Source: Sphingomonas immobilis (GTDB lineage: Bacteria; Pseudomonadota; Alphaproteobacteria; Sphingomonadales; Sphingomonadaceae). From it: a stretch of 64,000 bases of DNA. Position 1 is the stretch's first letter. Each line of letters opens with the position of its first letter. The notes beneath the pieces are model-generated. The model was not told the DNA's origin. It saw nothing but the letters and a program-made list of their open reading frames with translations, and ran no database searches. The stretch is from NCBI RefSeq assembly GCF_030580995.1, contig NZ_JAUQSZ010000009.1, positions 124,001 to 188,000 on the forward strand, given 5' to 3'. This document shows positions 35,201-43,675 of this stretch, piece after piece. The translations under genes and the position numbers were made by a program.

Positions 35201-35899
35201 GTGAAGGCCGGGAACCTCTACATCAACCGTAACGTCATCGGCGCGATCGTCGGCGTGCAGCCGTTCGGCGGGCGCGGGCTTTCGGGCACCGGGCCGAAGG
35301 CGGGCGGGCCGCTCTATCTCGGGCGGCTGGCGAGCGCGCCGCCGCCGTTCGGCCCTCGCGCACGCTACCTCGACACGCCACTGCACGATTTTGCCGACTG
35401 GCTGGAAGCGACGGGCGCGGTCGACTGTGCGGCGGCCGCGCGCCGCTACGGCGAGGCATCGGCGTTGGGGGCGGAAATCGCGCTGCCCGGCCCGGTCGGC
35501 GAGCGCAATCTCTACGCGCTGCACGCGCGCGGCCGCATCCTGATGCGCCCGGCGACCACGGAGGGGCTCCACGCGCAGATGGCGGCGGTGCTGGCGACTG
35601 GCAATAGCGGGACACTGGAGGGCATGGCGCTGCCCGAGGGTATGCCGCCGAGTGTCGCGGCGCGCTTCGCGCCCGATGCCCGCACACCCTTCGCGGCGGC
35701 GCTGGTCGAGGGCAATGCCGCGCGCGTCGCGGCTATGGCGGAGACGGTCGCGGCGTTGCCCGGCGCGATCGTGTCGGTCCACGCCGCCGATCCCGCGCAG
35801 CCGCTCGCATATTCGGTCGATCTGCTGCTCGAGGAGGTATCGACCTCGATCAACACCACGGCGGCGGGCGGCAATGCCAGCCTGATGATGATCGGCTGA
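32288..35899 (+). CDS. putA: Bifunctional proline dehydrogenase / L-glutamate-gamma-semialdehyde dehydrogenase
   Basis: A protein of about 1,203 residues. The proline dehydrogenase barrel occupies roughly residues 170-480 (YSYDMLGEAA, ISIKLSALHPRY, RLVKGAYWDAEIKRAQ, FATHNAQT), and the aldehyde dehydrogenase domain about residues 530-1010 (ISPWNFPLAIFTGQ, AETGGQNAM, nucleophile in AGQRCSALR). There is no N-terminal ribbon-helix-helix domain, so it does not repress its own gene; the C-terminal extension fits the longer (type B) PutA proteins. It turns proline into glutamate. The ATG at 32288 or the GTG at 32282 may be the start. No proline transporter is adjacent. Confidence 0.95.
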   Translation: MADTPLPAAPFGAFAPAIRAPSPLRQAITAASRRDEAGAIAPLIAAASLDEETAAAVRETARALVTRLRATHRGTGVEGLVHEYSLSSEEGVALMCLAEALLRIPDDDTRDALIRDKIADGDWGSHLGGGKSLFVNAATWGLVVTGKLVGSVDDRGLGAALARLVARAGEPVIRRGVDLAMRMMGEQFVTGETIAEALKRAREREAKGFRYSYDMLGEAATTAADATRYLADYENAIHAIGKASAGRGIYAGPGISIKLSALHPRYSRAQADRVMRELLPRVKALAMLSKGYDIGINIDAEEADRLELSLDLLESLALDPELAGWDGLGFVVQGYGKRCPFVIDWIVDLARRSERRIMVRLVKGAYWDAEIKRAQVDGLADFPVYTRKVHTDVAYIACARKLLAAPEAVFPQFATHNAQTLATIYRLAGPDFAVGKYEFQCLHGMGEPLYEQVVGKAGLDRPCRIYAPVGTHETLLAYLVRRLLENGANSSFVNRIADPAVSIDEMIADPVEVVRAMPHPGARHDQIALPAGLYPDRANSAGIDLSDESALAALDTALRESAATVWHAGGEGQSRPVLNPADHADVVGTVTEPTADDATAAVARAAASRWGETLVGERAAMLERAADAMQARMPVLIGLAVREAGKSVPNAIAEVREAIDFLRYYAAQARNTFGAAQAPLGPIVCISPWNFPLAIFTGQVAAALVAGNPVLAKPAEETPLIAAECVWLLHEAGVPADALQFLPGDGAIGAALVGAAETAGVMFTGSTEVARLIQRQLATRLSPAGKPIPLIAETGGQNAMIVDSSALAEQVVADVIASAFDSAGQRCSALRVLCLQEEIADRTLTMLKGALKELSIGRTDRLAVDIGPVITAEAKANIEGHIEGMRARGRRVEQQELPPETRAGTFVAPTIIELEDIADLTREVFGPVLHVIRFRRDRMNALIDAINATGYGLTFGLHTRLDETVAHVTARVKAGNLYINRNVIGAIVGVQPFGGRGLSGTGPKAGGPLYLGRLASAPPPFGPRARYLDTPLHDFADWLEATGAVDCAAAARRYGEASALGAEIALPGPVGERNLYALHARGRILMRPATTEGLHAQMAAVLATGNSGTLEGMALPEGMPPSVAARFAPDARTPFAAALVEGNAARVAAMAETVAALPGAIVSVHAADPAQPLAYSVDLLLEEVSTSINTTAAGGNASLMMIG

Positions 35900-35906
35900 C
35901 GCCCGA

Positions 35907-37040
35907 TCAGCCGCGCTTGCGCCAGGTGAAGATCGACGACATCGCGTAGTTCCACACCGTCGTCACCGCGATTCCGGCAAGTGCCGCGGCGGCGATGTAA
36001 TTGTGGCGCTGGTACAGCCAGCGCGCGATGCCGACATTGGCGAGGAAACCCACGCCACAGACGATGTTGAAGGTCAGCCAGCCCCAGGCGAGCCGCGCAC
36101 CCGTCAGCCGCTGGTCGCGGTAGGTGAGGTAATTGTTGAGGAAGAAGTTGCTCGACGTCGCGGTCAGCGCCGCCACGCCTTGCGCAATCGCGAACCAGCG
36201 TTCCTCCTGAACATTGCCGTAGAGCGCCAGCAGCACCTGCAGCACCAGCGTCAGCACCAGGAAATGCACGACCACGCCTGATCCGCCGACGATCGCGAAG
36301 CCGATGAAGCGCACCGGGATGATGTGCCCAAACGCCTTGTCGAGCAGGAGCTGGAGATATTCCCACAGCACGAGCCCGTCGAGCTTGCTCTCGCCGTGCT
36401 GGCGGGCGCGGAAGGTGAAAGGCACCTCGGCGACGCGCAAGGGCGTCGGCGAGGATGCGGCGATGTCGAGCAGGATCTTGAAGCCGACCGAGGACAGACC
36501 CGGCAGTGCCGCCATGAAGGCGGAGCGCGTGAGCATGAAGAAGCCGCTCATCGGATCGCCGATGGCGGTGCGCGTCAGGCGGTTCGCGAGGGCAGTGGCG
36601 AAGCGGCTCATCGCCGCGCGGCGCTTGTCCCAATCGCCGACGCCGCCGCCTTCGACGTAACGGCTGCCGACGACGAGATCGACGTCGCCGGCGATGATGC
36701 GGCGGAACATGGCGACCAGCACCGCCTCGTCATGTTGCATGTCGCCGTCCATCACCGCGACGAAGGGTGCGGCGGTGGCGAGGATGCCCTCGACACAGGC
36801 CGAGGCGAGCCCGCGCCGGCCGTAGCGATGCAGCACGCGCACGCGCGGATCGGCGAGCGCGAGGGTGCGCGCTTCTTCCGCGGTCCCGTCGGGCGAATGA
36901 TCGTCGACGAACACGATCTCCCAGCGGATATCGCCGAGCGCCCGCTCGACCGCCGCGACGATGAGCGGCACGTTGCGCACCTCGTTATATGTCGGGACGA
37001 CAATCGCGAGTTCGGCGGGAAGGGCGTCGGGCCGCGGCAT
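35907..37040 (-). CDS. GT2 glycosyltransferase fused to a GtrA-like membrane domain
   Basis: A 377-residue protein. The first 230 residues are a GT-A fold of the dolichol-phosphate-mannose synthase type: VPTYNEVRNVP, FVDDHSPDGT, MDGDMQHDE (metal-binding DxD) and GSRYVEGG. The last 140 residues form four membrane helices of the GtrA type (FIGFAIVGGSGVVVHF, SSNFFLNNYLTYR). Such fusions transfer a sugar to a polyprenyl phosphate and may help flip it. The gene is convergent with putA, seven bases apart, and its start lies 113 bp from the tRNA gene. Confidence 0.9.
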   Translation of the reverse strand: MPRPDALPAELAIVVPTYNEVRNVPLIVAAVERALGDIRWEIVFVDDHSPDGTAEEARTLALADPRVRVLHRYGRRGLASACVEGILATAAPFVAVMDGDMQHDEAVLVAMFRRIIAGDVDLVVGSRYVEGGGVGDWDKRRAAMSRFATALANRLTRTAIGDPMSGFFMLTRSAFMAALPGLSSVGFKILLDIAASSPTPLRVAEVPFTFRARQHGESKLDGLVLWEYLQLLLDKAFGHIIPVRFIGFAIVGGSGVVVHFLVLTLVLQVLLALYGNVQEERWFAIAQGVAALTATSSNFFLNNYLTYRDQRLTGARLAWGWLTFNIVCGVGFLANVGIARWLYQRHNYIAAAALAGIAVTTVWNYAMSSIFTWRKRG

Positions 37041-37152
37041 CGCTCGTGCATAGGAAGCCGCACCGGACGCGGCAAATCATTCGTGCGGCGGCGAGGCCCC
37101 GCCCGCTAAATCGCTTGCGATTGCGCACGCGCGCTGGCATCGGCCCCTTCGC

Positions 37153-37228
37153 GGGCGATTAGCTCAGTTGGTAGAGCGTCTCGTTTACACCGAGAATGTC
37201 GGCGGTTCGAGCCCGTCATCGCCCACCA
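37153..37228 (+). tRNA. tRNA-Val (anticodon TAC)
   Basis: A complete cloverleaf: acceptor GGGCGAT pairs with ATCGCCC, D-arm GCTC/GAGC, anticodon stem TCTCG/CGAGA around TTTACAC (anticodon TAC), T-arm GGCGG..TTCGAGC..CCGTC, and an encoded CCA end. The integrase gene that follows 157 bp downstream makes its 3' end the likely phage attachment site. Confidence 0.96.
37205..37228 (+). other. Probable prophage attachment site attL inside the tRNA 3' end
   Basis: P4-type integrases usually recombine within the T-arm to 3' end of a tRNA gene and leave the tRNA intact on the integrase side. The exact core cannot be set because the matching attR copy is outside the window. Confidence 0.45.
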
Positions 37229-37384
37229 TTCCCGCTTTGCAAGGGTCGCCAGCGGGCATCATATGATTGCACCCGCCGCAGAAACACGCCACTTTCACTC
37301 CGTCAGGGCTTCTCAAGGCCCATCACCCAAGATGCCCCCGGTTGGGGGCAGTCTGGGGACACTCAACCGGAAGAAGGGGGCATT

Positions 37385-38677
37385 GTGGCACTCACCGATA
37401 CACAGGCCCGCAAGGCCGAGACGCGAGAGAAGGATTACAAGCTCGCCGATTCCGGCGGGCTCTACCTATTTGTCACCTCTCGCGGCTTCAAATCGTGGCG
37501 GCTCAAGTACCGCTTTGGCGGCAAGGAGAAGAGGCTGATCTTCGGCCCCTACCCTGAGGTTTCGCTCGCCAAGGCACGCGAGGCGCGGGATCGCGCTCGT
37601 ATTCTGCTGCGCGATCACCGCGATCCTGCTCTTGAAGAGCGGAAGCGCAAGATGGCCGCACACGCCGCTGCCGGTGCTACGTTCGAGCGGGTGGCGAAGG
37701 AGTGGCACGATGCGCAGAAGCCTCGGTGGTCACCTCTTCAGGCGAAGAAGGTCATTCAGGCGTTCGAGCGCGATGTGTTCAAGGAAATCGGGGCGCTCCC
37801 GCTACTCGACATCGACGGGCCGATGATCCTCAAGATGCTGCGAAAGGTCGAGGCGCGTGGCGCGATCGACACGGCCAAGCGCATCCGCCAGCACGTCTCA
37901 GGCGTGTTCGGCTACGGCATCGCCGAAGGGCTGGTTGCCGCAGATCCGGCGGCGACGATTGGCCGCGCGCTGAAACCAATCGGAAAGAAGGGCAAGCAGC
38001 CAGCGGTGCGCACACTGGAGGCGGCTCGGCAGCTTCTCAAGGATATGGACGTTACGACCGCCGGGCCCCTAACGAAGCTGGCCTCGCGACTGCTCGCGTT
38101 GACGTTGGTACGCCCCGGCATCGTGCGGGCGGCGCGGTGGAGCGAGTTCGAGGGAATTGACTGGTCCGATCCCGACGCGCCATCGCCGGACGCCATCTGG
38201 CGCGTCCCGGCCGAGCGAATGAAGCTCGAACTGGAAAACAAAGATGACGAGGCGTTTGAACATATCGTGCCGCTGCAGCCGCAAGCGATCTCGGTGCTTC
38301 ACGCGGTCCGGCGGCTGACCGGCCGCATCGATTACCTGTTCCCCAGCATCCGGTCGACGGCGAAGCCGATGTCGGAAAATACGATCGGCTACATGTACGC
38401 CCGCAACGGCTATAGCGGCCGGCACGTGCCGCACGGCTGGCGCGCGACTTTTTCCACCCTGATGAATGAGATCGCGGTCAACGAGCAGCGGCCGGACGAT
38501 CGCGCGCAGATCGACGCGATGCTCGCCCACAAACCGAAGGGCCTCTCGGGCTCTGAGATGGCCTATAATCGGGCGAAGCATATGGGCCGACGCCGCGAAT
38601 TAGCAAACGAGTGGGCGAATATTCTGACCGCTGACCTGGCCCCGCCGAGCGATCTGCTAAGCGGGCAGACGCGCTAG
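37385..38677 (+). CDS. int: Tyrosine recombinase (P4-type integrase)
   Basis: A 430-residue integrase. The N-terminal DUF4102-type arm-binding domain is visible (DYKLADSGGLYLFVTSRGFKSWRLKYRF..KEKRLIFGPYPEVSLAKARE), then a core-binding helical domain, and the catalytic domain with Arg in LALTLVRPGIVR, H-x-x-R in HGWRATFS and the nucleophile Tyr in MAYNRAKHMGRRRELANEWA. The GTG at 37385 follows GAAGAAGGGGG and starts the arm-binding domain, so an open frame back to 37196 was not used. It inserts and, with a helper, excises the prophage at tRNA-Val. Confidence 0.93.
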   Translation: MALTDTQARKAETREKDYKLADSGGLYLFVTSRGFKSWRLKYRFGGKEKRLIFGPYPEVSLAKAREARDRARILLRDHRDPALEERKRKMAAHAAAGATFERVAKEWHDAQKPRWSPLQAKKVIQAFERDVFKEIGALPLLDIDGPMILKMLRKVEARGAIDTAKRIRQHVSGVFGYGIAEGLVAADPAATIGRALKPIGKKGKQPAVRTLEAARQLLKDMDVTTAGPLTKLASRLLALTLVRPGIVRAARWSEFEGIDWSDPDAPSPDAIWRVPAERMKLELENKDDEAFEHIVPLQPQAISVLHAVRRLTGRIDYLFPSIRSTAKPMSENTIGYMYARNGYSGRHVPHGWRATFSTLMNEIAVNEQRPDDRAQIDAMLAHKPKGLSGSEMAYNRAKHMGRRRELANEWANILTADLAPPSDLLSGQTR

Positions 38678-38715
38678 CTGGTAGCCAGCCAATAGAGCGG
38701 TCAGGCACGGTCGTG

Positions 38716-38744
38716 AATGTCCGCTGGGGGTGGGAAGCGGACAA
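38716..38744. repeat. TGTCCGCT...AGCGGACA palindromic element, copy A
   Basis: AATGTCCGCT and AGCGGACAAT-like arms enclose GGGGGTGGGA. It lies between the integrase stop and the chemoreceptor stop. Related copies lie at 40800-40890 and 41796-41825, all in gaps around the two cargo genes. Confidence 0.7.
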
Positions 38745-38808
38745 TCTGCTTCTATGAGTCCACGATTTAAGTTGTCCATCACACCGTGGGGCATTGGTCG
38801 GTCGCTCA

Positions 38809-40521
38809 TCAGGCGGCGATGGTGAAGTTCGACACCAAAGTGACGAGCCGCGATGTTTCGTCCGAAAAGTCATGTAGGGACTGGGTCGCGTCCTCGACCA
38901 ATTGGAAGTTTAGCTCCGTCATCCGATCGACCTCCGCGATCGCGGTATTTACTTCGCTCAGCGCACGCGACTGATCTCTCGTTGTCGTAATGATTTGGCG
39001 CGCGCCCTCGCTCACCACCATGAAGCGATCGACAATCACTTGCAGCGCCTGCCCGGTCTCGGTTACGAGCCCAACGCCCTCTCGAATGTTGATTTCGGAC
39101 GCAGCGGTAAGACGGCGAATTTCGGCGGCAGCGTCACTCGACTGCTTTGCGAGCGTGCGGACTTCCGATGCGACAACGGCGAAACCACGACCCTGTTCGC
39201 CGGCGCGTGCGGCTTCAACGGCGGCGTTGAGCGATAGTAGGTTGGTCTGAGCGGCGATCTGGTCAATCAGGCCGCTGAACCCGGCGATGCGTCGCGACGC
39301 CTCCTCGATCACCGCCATCTTCGCGCTGGCGCGGCGCACGACGTCGCCCGAGTCGTGAGCGCTGGCGCGTGCCTCTTCAATAACGATCTCGGTCGTCGAC
39401 GCAGCATCTGCGGTCTGCTTGACCGTTTCCGTGATGTCCGCCAACCGTTCGGCTGCGTGGCGGAGGTTCTGCATCTGCCGCGAGGTTCGCTGCGACAATT
39501 GGTCTGACCCCGCCCGCATCGTGGTAACCCCGCACTCCAGCCCCACCGTATGCCGTGCGACTTTGGCAACAGCTTCGCGAAGTTGCTCAACGGTGGCGTT
39601 GAAGTCGCCGCGCAGTTCCTCGTAGTCGGAGGCGAACGGCGTATCGAGACAAATCGTGAGGTTACCCCAAGCAAGAGCGTTCAGCGCACGGGCAAGTTCG
39701 CCTACCACCAGATCTTGTGCGGCGGCGCGGACGGCCAGTTCCGCGTCATGGGCCCGGCGCTCACGTGCGATCCGTTCGCGGTGCTTGGCGTCGTCATGCT
39801 CGAGCCGCAATTTCTCAAGCGCTGCTGCTTGGAAGATTGCTACCGCACCGGCCATCTGGCCGACTTCGTCGTCGCGGCCTTTTGCCGGAATTGTGACGCC
39901 GAGATTACCGTCGGCAATGGCGAGCATCGCCGTGGTCATCGACCGTACCGGTCGGGTAACCGAACCGATAATGACAGCGCAGGCTGCAATGCAGAACACG
40001 GTGACGAGACCTGCGGCGATAAGCGTTAGCCGGCCAGTCTGCGCGACCGCGGCGTCGCCGCGAACATCCCACTCGCCGCTCCACGCGTCGATATGTTTGC
40101 GCACAGATTCGTAAAGCGCGTCATCGGCGTCACTTTCCCCAGGGTCACCGCTCTCAAGTTCGACCACGTTACGGCGTTCGACATTTGCGTAGCGATCAAA
40201 CAACGGCAACAGATCGGGCCGGTCCTTGGAGAGGAGGGCGTGCCCCTCGGCTGCCAACTGGGAAATGCTAGTTATCTTGTTGGTCAGACGGCGCGATTTT
40301 TCGGCGGGCGCGAGATGGAGATCGTCAAGATTCTCGGCATGGAGCGCTGCGATATGAATTTGGTCTAACGCGCTCAGCGCTTTGTCGGAGGTGGTGTTGA
40401 TCCGCTCATAGGCTGCGAGCTGACGGGTCTGCAGGAAGGTCGCGCCGGCGATCAGGAGTGTCACCATGATCATCGCGCTGACGCTCAGGATGACTTTCTC
40501 AGCGAGATTTAGGGGGCGCAT
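38809..40521 (-). CDS. Methyl-accepting chemotaxis protein (cargo gene in the prophage)
   Basis: A 570-residue chemoreceptor. It has an N-terminal membrane helix ([20 protein letters not shown]), a periplasmic helical sensor of about 130 residues, a second helix ([21 protein letters not shown]), a HAMP domain ([19 protein letters not shown]), and the signalling hairpin tip [22 protein letters not shown] with [17 protein letters not shown]. It would signal to CheA/CheW from elsewhere in the genome. The ATG at 40521 was chosen because it begins the membrane helix; an open frame runs to 40650. Neither has a clear ribosome binding site. It lies between integrase and phage regulatory genes. Confidence 0.85.
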   Translation of the reverse strand: MRPLNLAEKVILSVSAMIMVTLLIAGATFLQTRQLAAYERINTTSDKALSALDQIHIAALHAENLDDLHLAPAEKSRRLTNKITSISQLAAEGHALLSKDRPDLLPLFDRYANVERRNVVELESGDPGESDADDALYESVRKHIDAWSGEWDVRGDAAVAQTGRLTLIAAGLVTVFCIAACAVIIGSVTRPVRSMTTAMLAIADGNLGVTIPAKGRDDEVGQMAGAVAIFQAAALEKLRLEHDDAKHRERIARERRAHDAELAVRAAAQDLVVGELARALNALAWGNLTICLDTPFASDYEELRGDFNATVEQLREAVAKVARHTVGLECGVTTMRAGSDQLSQRTSRQMQNLRHAAERLADITETVKQTADAASTTEIVIEEARASAHDSGDVVRRASAKMAVIEEASRRIAGFSGLIDQIAAQTNLLSLNAAVEAARAGEQGRGFAVVASEVRTLAKQSSDAAAEIRRLTAASEINIREGVGLVTETGQALQVIVDRFMVVSEGARQIITTTRDQSRALSEVNTAIAEVDRMTELNFQLVEDATQSLHDFSDETSRLVTLVSNFTIAA

Positions 40522-40799
40522 TTTCGGAAAACGCAGGTGCGAGCCGCACTGTACTTTGCGACCAAGCCAATGAATCGACGCGCGGGTTTTGCCCGACGAC
40601 GATGCGTCTGGCTGATCGACTGTCCAGAATGAGGAGAAAACTGCGGTCATGTGATTGCGGTCCGCTGAAGGGTCGATGCGGTACAGCGCTTCGCTTGCTA
40701 CAAACTCGTAAAGGACTAGGGGATCAGGAGGGCGGATTAGACCAAGGTCTAACGCGGCAATGAATCATCTACTGAATTTCCGGAAAGCAAGGCCGCCGG

Positions 40800-40890
40800 A
40801 ATGTCTGCTGTGGGTCGGGGGCGGAAGTCCGCTGGGGGTGGGAAGCGGACGTTGGCTGCATGACCGGGATTAGGTGGAAAGCAGACCTTG
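40800..40890. repeat. Tandem partial copies of the TGTCCGCT...AGCGGACA element
   Basis: Three related units follow each other: a variant with TGTCTGCT...GGGCGGA (40801-40825), a well-formed copy with GTCCGCT / AGCGGAC (40827-40850), and a half-copy GGTGGAAAGCAGAC (about 40873-40886). The stretch from 40522 to 41008 between the chemoreceptor and membrane-protein starts contains no supported gene apart from possible N-terminal extensions. Confidence 0.6.
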
Positions 40891-41008
40891 GCGGTATGGC
40901 GAGACTTGGGTGGAGTGCCGACAGGCAGCTCTCAGGAGGCAGATCGGGATAGCTGCCATCCTTGGTGTAGTGCTACGTTTGTTCATAGTCCAAATTGGAG
41001 CACACAGG

Positions 41009-41704
41009 ATGGGTCTTTCCCGGTCGAGGAACATCAGCCAAACGATAACTCGCTCGATCGAGTGGTTGGCTATCCTGAGCGGCCTCCTTGGAATATGCTC
41101 GTTCGCAAGCTTGATCACGTACATCACGTCGCCGGATCTTCAGATGGAGGAGTCTGGCGCGGTGGCGCCGATAGGACAACTGCTCCTGACCGCCCAGTTT
41201 TTGTGTTCCGCCGCCCAGGTCTTTCTGATGATTCCCGTTGCGATTTGTTTTTATCGCTGGGACCAACGGCGGTTGCCCGGCGTGGGTCGGAATTTGGTGG
41301 CCCGACATTGGACGATGCTGGGGGTTGTTGCTTTGGGCGCTGTGGGTGTTCTTCGTTTGATAGCTATGATCGACGTCGCCATCTCCGACATAGTCTTCAT
41401 GCTTCCGATGGGCCTGGTCGGCGCATGGCTCATAGCTATCAACTGGGCGAACCCAATGGCATTGCCCAAGTGGTTGAGAATTTGGGGTACTGTCGCGGGC
41501 GTCGGTTTGGTTGGCGTGGGACTAAACTTCATTTTTAACGGAGGCCTTGCCGTCTTTACCGAAGGCCCGATGGCATATGGGAACAACGTGCAATTTCATA
41601 TCGGTTTGGGATTGTTCGGATTTCCCGGATTTGTTCTATTCGCAACTTGGTCGGTCCTGCTCGGTTTGCGGCTGTTAACATTGTCACGTGGACAGACACA
41701 TTGA
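41009..41704 (+). CDS. Six-helix membrane protein of unknown function (cargo gene)
   Basis: A 231-residue protein with about six hydrophobic segments: WLAILSGLLGICSFASLITY, LLLTAQFLCSAAQVFLMIPV, MLGVVALGAVGVLRLIAMI, IVFMLPMGLVGAWLIAI, IWGTVAGVGLVGVGLNFIF and a last IGLGLFGFPGFVLFATWSVL. I do not recognise the family with certainty. The ATG at 41009 has GGAG about eight bases upstream; an open frame to GTG 40874 would begin inside a repeat. Base composition is visibly less GC-rich than the neighbours, which suggests separate acquisition. Confidence 0.65.
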   Translation: MGLSRSRNISQTITRSIEWLAILSGLLGICSFASLITYITSPDLQMEESGAVAPIGQLLLTAQFLCSAAQVFLMIPVAICFYRWDQRRLPGVGRNLVARHWTMLGVVALGAVGVLRLIAMIDVAISDIVFMLPMGLVGAWLIAINWANPMALPKWLRIWGTVAGVGLVGVGLNFIFNGGLAVFTEGPMAYGNNVQFHIGLGLFGFPGFVLFATWSVLLGLRLLTLSRGQTH

Positions 41705-41795
41705 TCACTGTGCGCGAGGGGCCAGTTTCGGGATCTCCCGCCGATCTACCCTAGACCGACTTTGGGGCGATAGCTGCTAATTCGTGATCGCCGCC

Positions 41796-41825
41796 GATGT
41801 CCGCTATGGGTCGTTAGCGGACATC
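41796..41825. repeat. TGTCCGCT...AGCGGACA palindromic element, copy C
   Basis: GATGTCCGCTATGGG and TCGTTAGCGGACATC form a near-perfect inverted repeat with ten-base arms. It overlaps the 3' end of the AlpA-like gene by twelve bases. Confidence 0.7.
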
Positions 41826-42041
41826 GGGAACGGCCTGTGCTGCATCCTCCCACCCCATCGGATTCGCGACCCAGCGGCCAACATCACTCTCGTACCAGGC
41901 GACCACGTTGGCGCTGAGCTGGACTTTTGGCGGAAACTCCCCGCCTTTCATTTTTCGATAGATGGTCGCCGTCGATAGGCCGGTGCGTCTTCGAACCTCG
42001 GGCAGCCGGACCAGGCTATCACGGTTCCGGTCAACTGGCAT
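41814..42041 (-). CDS. AlpA-family helix-turn-helix protein (excisionase-like)
   Basis: A 75-residue protein with a MerR/AlpA-type winged helix: LVRLPEVRRRTGLSTATIYRKMKGGEFPPKVQLSANVVAWYESDVGRW. AlpA proteins act as excisionases or as activators of integrase genes in phages and islands. It is the last gene of a long leftward operon and overlaps the gene before it by 11 bp. It may steer integrase direction. Confidence 0.85.
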   Translation of the reverse strand: MPVDRNRDSLVRLPEVRRRTGLSTATIYRKMKGGEFPPKVQLSANVVAWYESDVGRWVANPMGWEDAAQAVPDVR

Positions 42042-42423
42042 CGCCCGCCTCCCCTGTCACTTGCAGCTTCACTCGCGCGACCTCCTGAAGGATCACAAAC
42101 GAGCTTTCGGGAAACAGGCCGAGCAGGCGCTTCGCTTCGGTCTCTGCGGCTTCGAATGAACTATGGCGAAACTTTGGGTTCCCGCCCCCGCCCGGCGTGC
42201 CCTTACGCAGCCGCGCACCAGCGCGCCGCCAGACGAGATAGCTGCCGCTAAACGACTTCGTGTCCGGCGCGTACGCCCTCTGCTGCTCTCGCACCCAGCG
42301 TGCGTGCGCCTCGAACACTCCGGCGCTGTCGCCTTCCGTCGGCACCTTGGGCGCCGGCGCGGTGACGAATTCTGCGTCAGTCATTTCGTGCTCCGTTGAG
42401 ATATTCATGGGGACATTGGTCAT
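42031..42423 (-). CDS. Phage hypothetical protein
   Basis: A 130-residue protein of unknown function, with a WVREQQRAYAPDTKSFSGSYLVWRRAGARLRKGTPGGGGNPKFRHSSFEAAETEAKRLL-like region in three pieces: a short helical N-terminal part, a basic middle, and a helical end. The ATG at 42423 overlaps the stop of the preceding gene by four bases (ATGA), which sets the start. It is part of the leftward early operon. Confidence 0.6.
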   Translation of the reverse strand: MTNVPMNISTEHEMTDAEFVTAPAPKVPTEGDSAGVFEAHARWVREQQRAYAPDTKSFSGSYLVWRRAGARLRKGTPGGGGNPKFRHSSFEAAETEAKRLLGLFPESSFVILQEVARVKLQVTGEAGDAS

Positions 42424-43382
42424 GCCGCGTACACCTTGTCGACAAAGCCGCGGCCGCGAACGACGGTGGAGTTGACCCACGTCACGCGGTCGCCGCTGAG
42501 GCGGCGGATATGGCCGCGCCGGAGATGGGAGCGAGGCCCGGATCGATCGCCAGCCCCGCCACCGGTGCCGGGCATATCGCCGCCGCCGTTGAGCTCGAGC
42601 ACATGGAAGCCCTTGAGCGGCAGTTTGCCCGCCTTGAGCCGCTGCCGATTGAGATTCTTCGGCGGTGGCACTTCGCGCGTCGCAACGTTTTTACAGGCCA
42701 GCGCGTAGCAGAGGTCGAGGTATGCGTTTGCCTCGTCCATGACATCGCCGCCGGCTGCAACCAGCAGCGCGTCGAAGCCACCGACCAGCGGGGCCATCAT
42801 TGCGAATTGCTCTGGTGCCAGCAGCAGAGGCGTAGTCTCTGGCTGCCGCGCGTCCACGTGCGCCTTGGGCAGACGCCCCGACCGGAGCATCTCTTCGCGG
42901 AAATGGTTGTCAGGTGGGCGGGACCAGACCGTGTCGTAAGCAATGTGCGCAGCGATCGTCACCGGGATCCATGAGGCTCGATCGTCAAACCAGCAAATCG
43001 ATGCCACGACGACGCCCTCGCCGAGGCGGGGTGGCAGCATCGGGCGCAGCTCCGGCGGGAAATCGTCCGTATATTCCCACGCTAGCGCAATGCGCCGGGT
43101 CGAGCGCGCTTGGGTGTAGACCGAATCCCCCCACTCGCTCTCCGCCGCAAGGTATTCGAGCGCGACCACCGGGAAAGGTGGCCGAAAGACACTCGCGGCC
43201 ACCTCCGGTCTCGGTTTCGAACGGTCGAGAAGTTGCCCACCGTCCTGCAAGACAAAGACCTGCGCCTCGCGCAGCTTTGCCGCTAGATACCGCATGCCAG
43301 CCGCCATCATGGGCATGCCAGGACAGTCGTATGAGAGCAGCGCCTCGATCGCCTTGGGCGTGTAGTTGAGCGCCTGCGTCAT
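42420..43382 (-). CDS. Phage hypothetical protein with basic C-terminal tail
   Basis: A 320-residue protein. I do not recognise a catalytic family. The C-terminal part (SHLRRGHIRRL, then VWV-like TWVNSTVVRG) resembles the basic ends found on many phage early proteins of this length in alphaproteobacteria. It overlaps both neighbours by four bases, so translation is coupled within the leftward operon. Confidence 0.7.
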   Translation of the reverse strand: MTQALNYTPKAIEALLSYDCPGMPMMAAGMRYLAAKLREAQVFVLQDGGQLLDRSKPRPEVAASVFRPPFPVVALEYLAAESEWGDSVYTQARSTRRIALAWEYTDDFPPELRPMLPPRLGEGVVVASICWFDDRASWIPVTIAAHIAYDTVWSRPPDNHFREEMLRSGRLPKAHVDARQPETTPLLLAPEQFAMMAPLVGGFDALLVAAGGDVMDEANAYLDLCYALACKNVATREVPPPKNLNRQRLKAGKLPLKGFHVLELNGGGDMPGTGGGAGDRSGPRSHLRRGHIRRLSGDRVTWVNSTVVRGRGFVDKVYAA

Positions 43383-43675
43383 GCGACAGCACTCAGCTTC
43401 ACGACATTGTCGGGCGCGATCTCTTCGCCACCACCGCCGCCGTCATGACCTGGATAGACCTCCTCCCACTCGCCGCACACGCGGCTGGCATGGACCTCGG
43501 GGAACATGCTGACCGGGAACCACTTCGTCTCGGCCAGCACCGGCGGATAAAGCTGGCACGCGCCGACGTTCGGATCTTCGCGCCGGTTGCGGGTGCCGGT
43601 AGCCAGCGGTGGCGATGCGCGATGCCAGTGGCGGCAAATCTCGCAGCGGGGCGGGATTTCGTCTGCGGTCAGCAT
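43379..43675 (-). CDS. Small Cys-rich phage protein, paralogue 1
   Basis: A 98-residue protein with C-x-x-C-R-H-W near the N-terminus (CEICRHW), a middle C-Q-L-Y-P-P, and CGEWEE near the end. The same pattern of four cysteines, an YPP motif and a final CGE(W/Y) occurs in the next gene, so the two look like duplicates; the four cysteines could hold zinc. The ATG at 43675 starts just before the first motif and overlaps the paralogue's stop by 7 bp. The function is unknown. Confidence 0.65.
   Translation of the reverse strand: MLTADEIPPRCEICRHWHRASPPLATGTRNRREDPNVGACQLYPPVLAETKWFPVSMFPEVHASRVCGEWEEVYPGHDGGGGGEEIAPDNVVKLSAVA

Noticed and set aside
31544..35782. 1,412-codon minus-strand open frame opposite putA and the phospholipase D gene
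   Set aside because: Antisense shadow produced by high third-position GC; PutA and PLD motifs are unmistakable on the plus strand.
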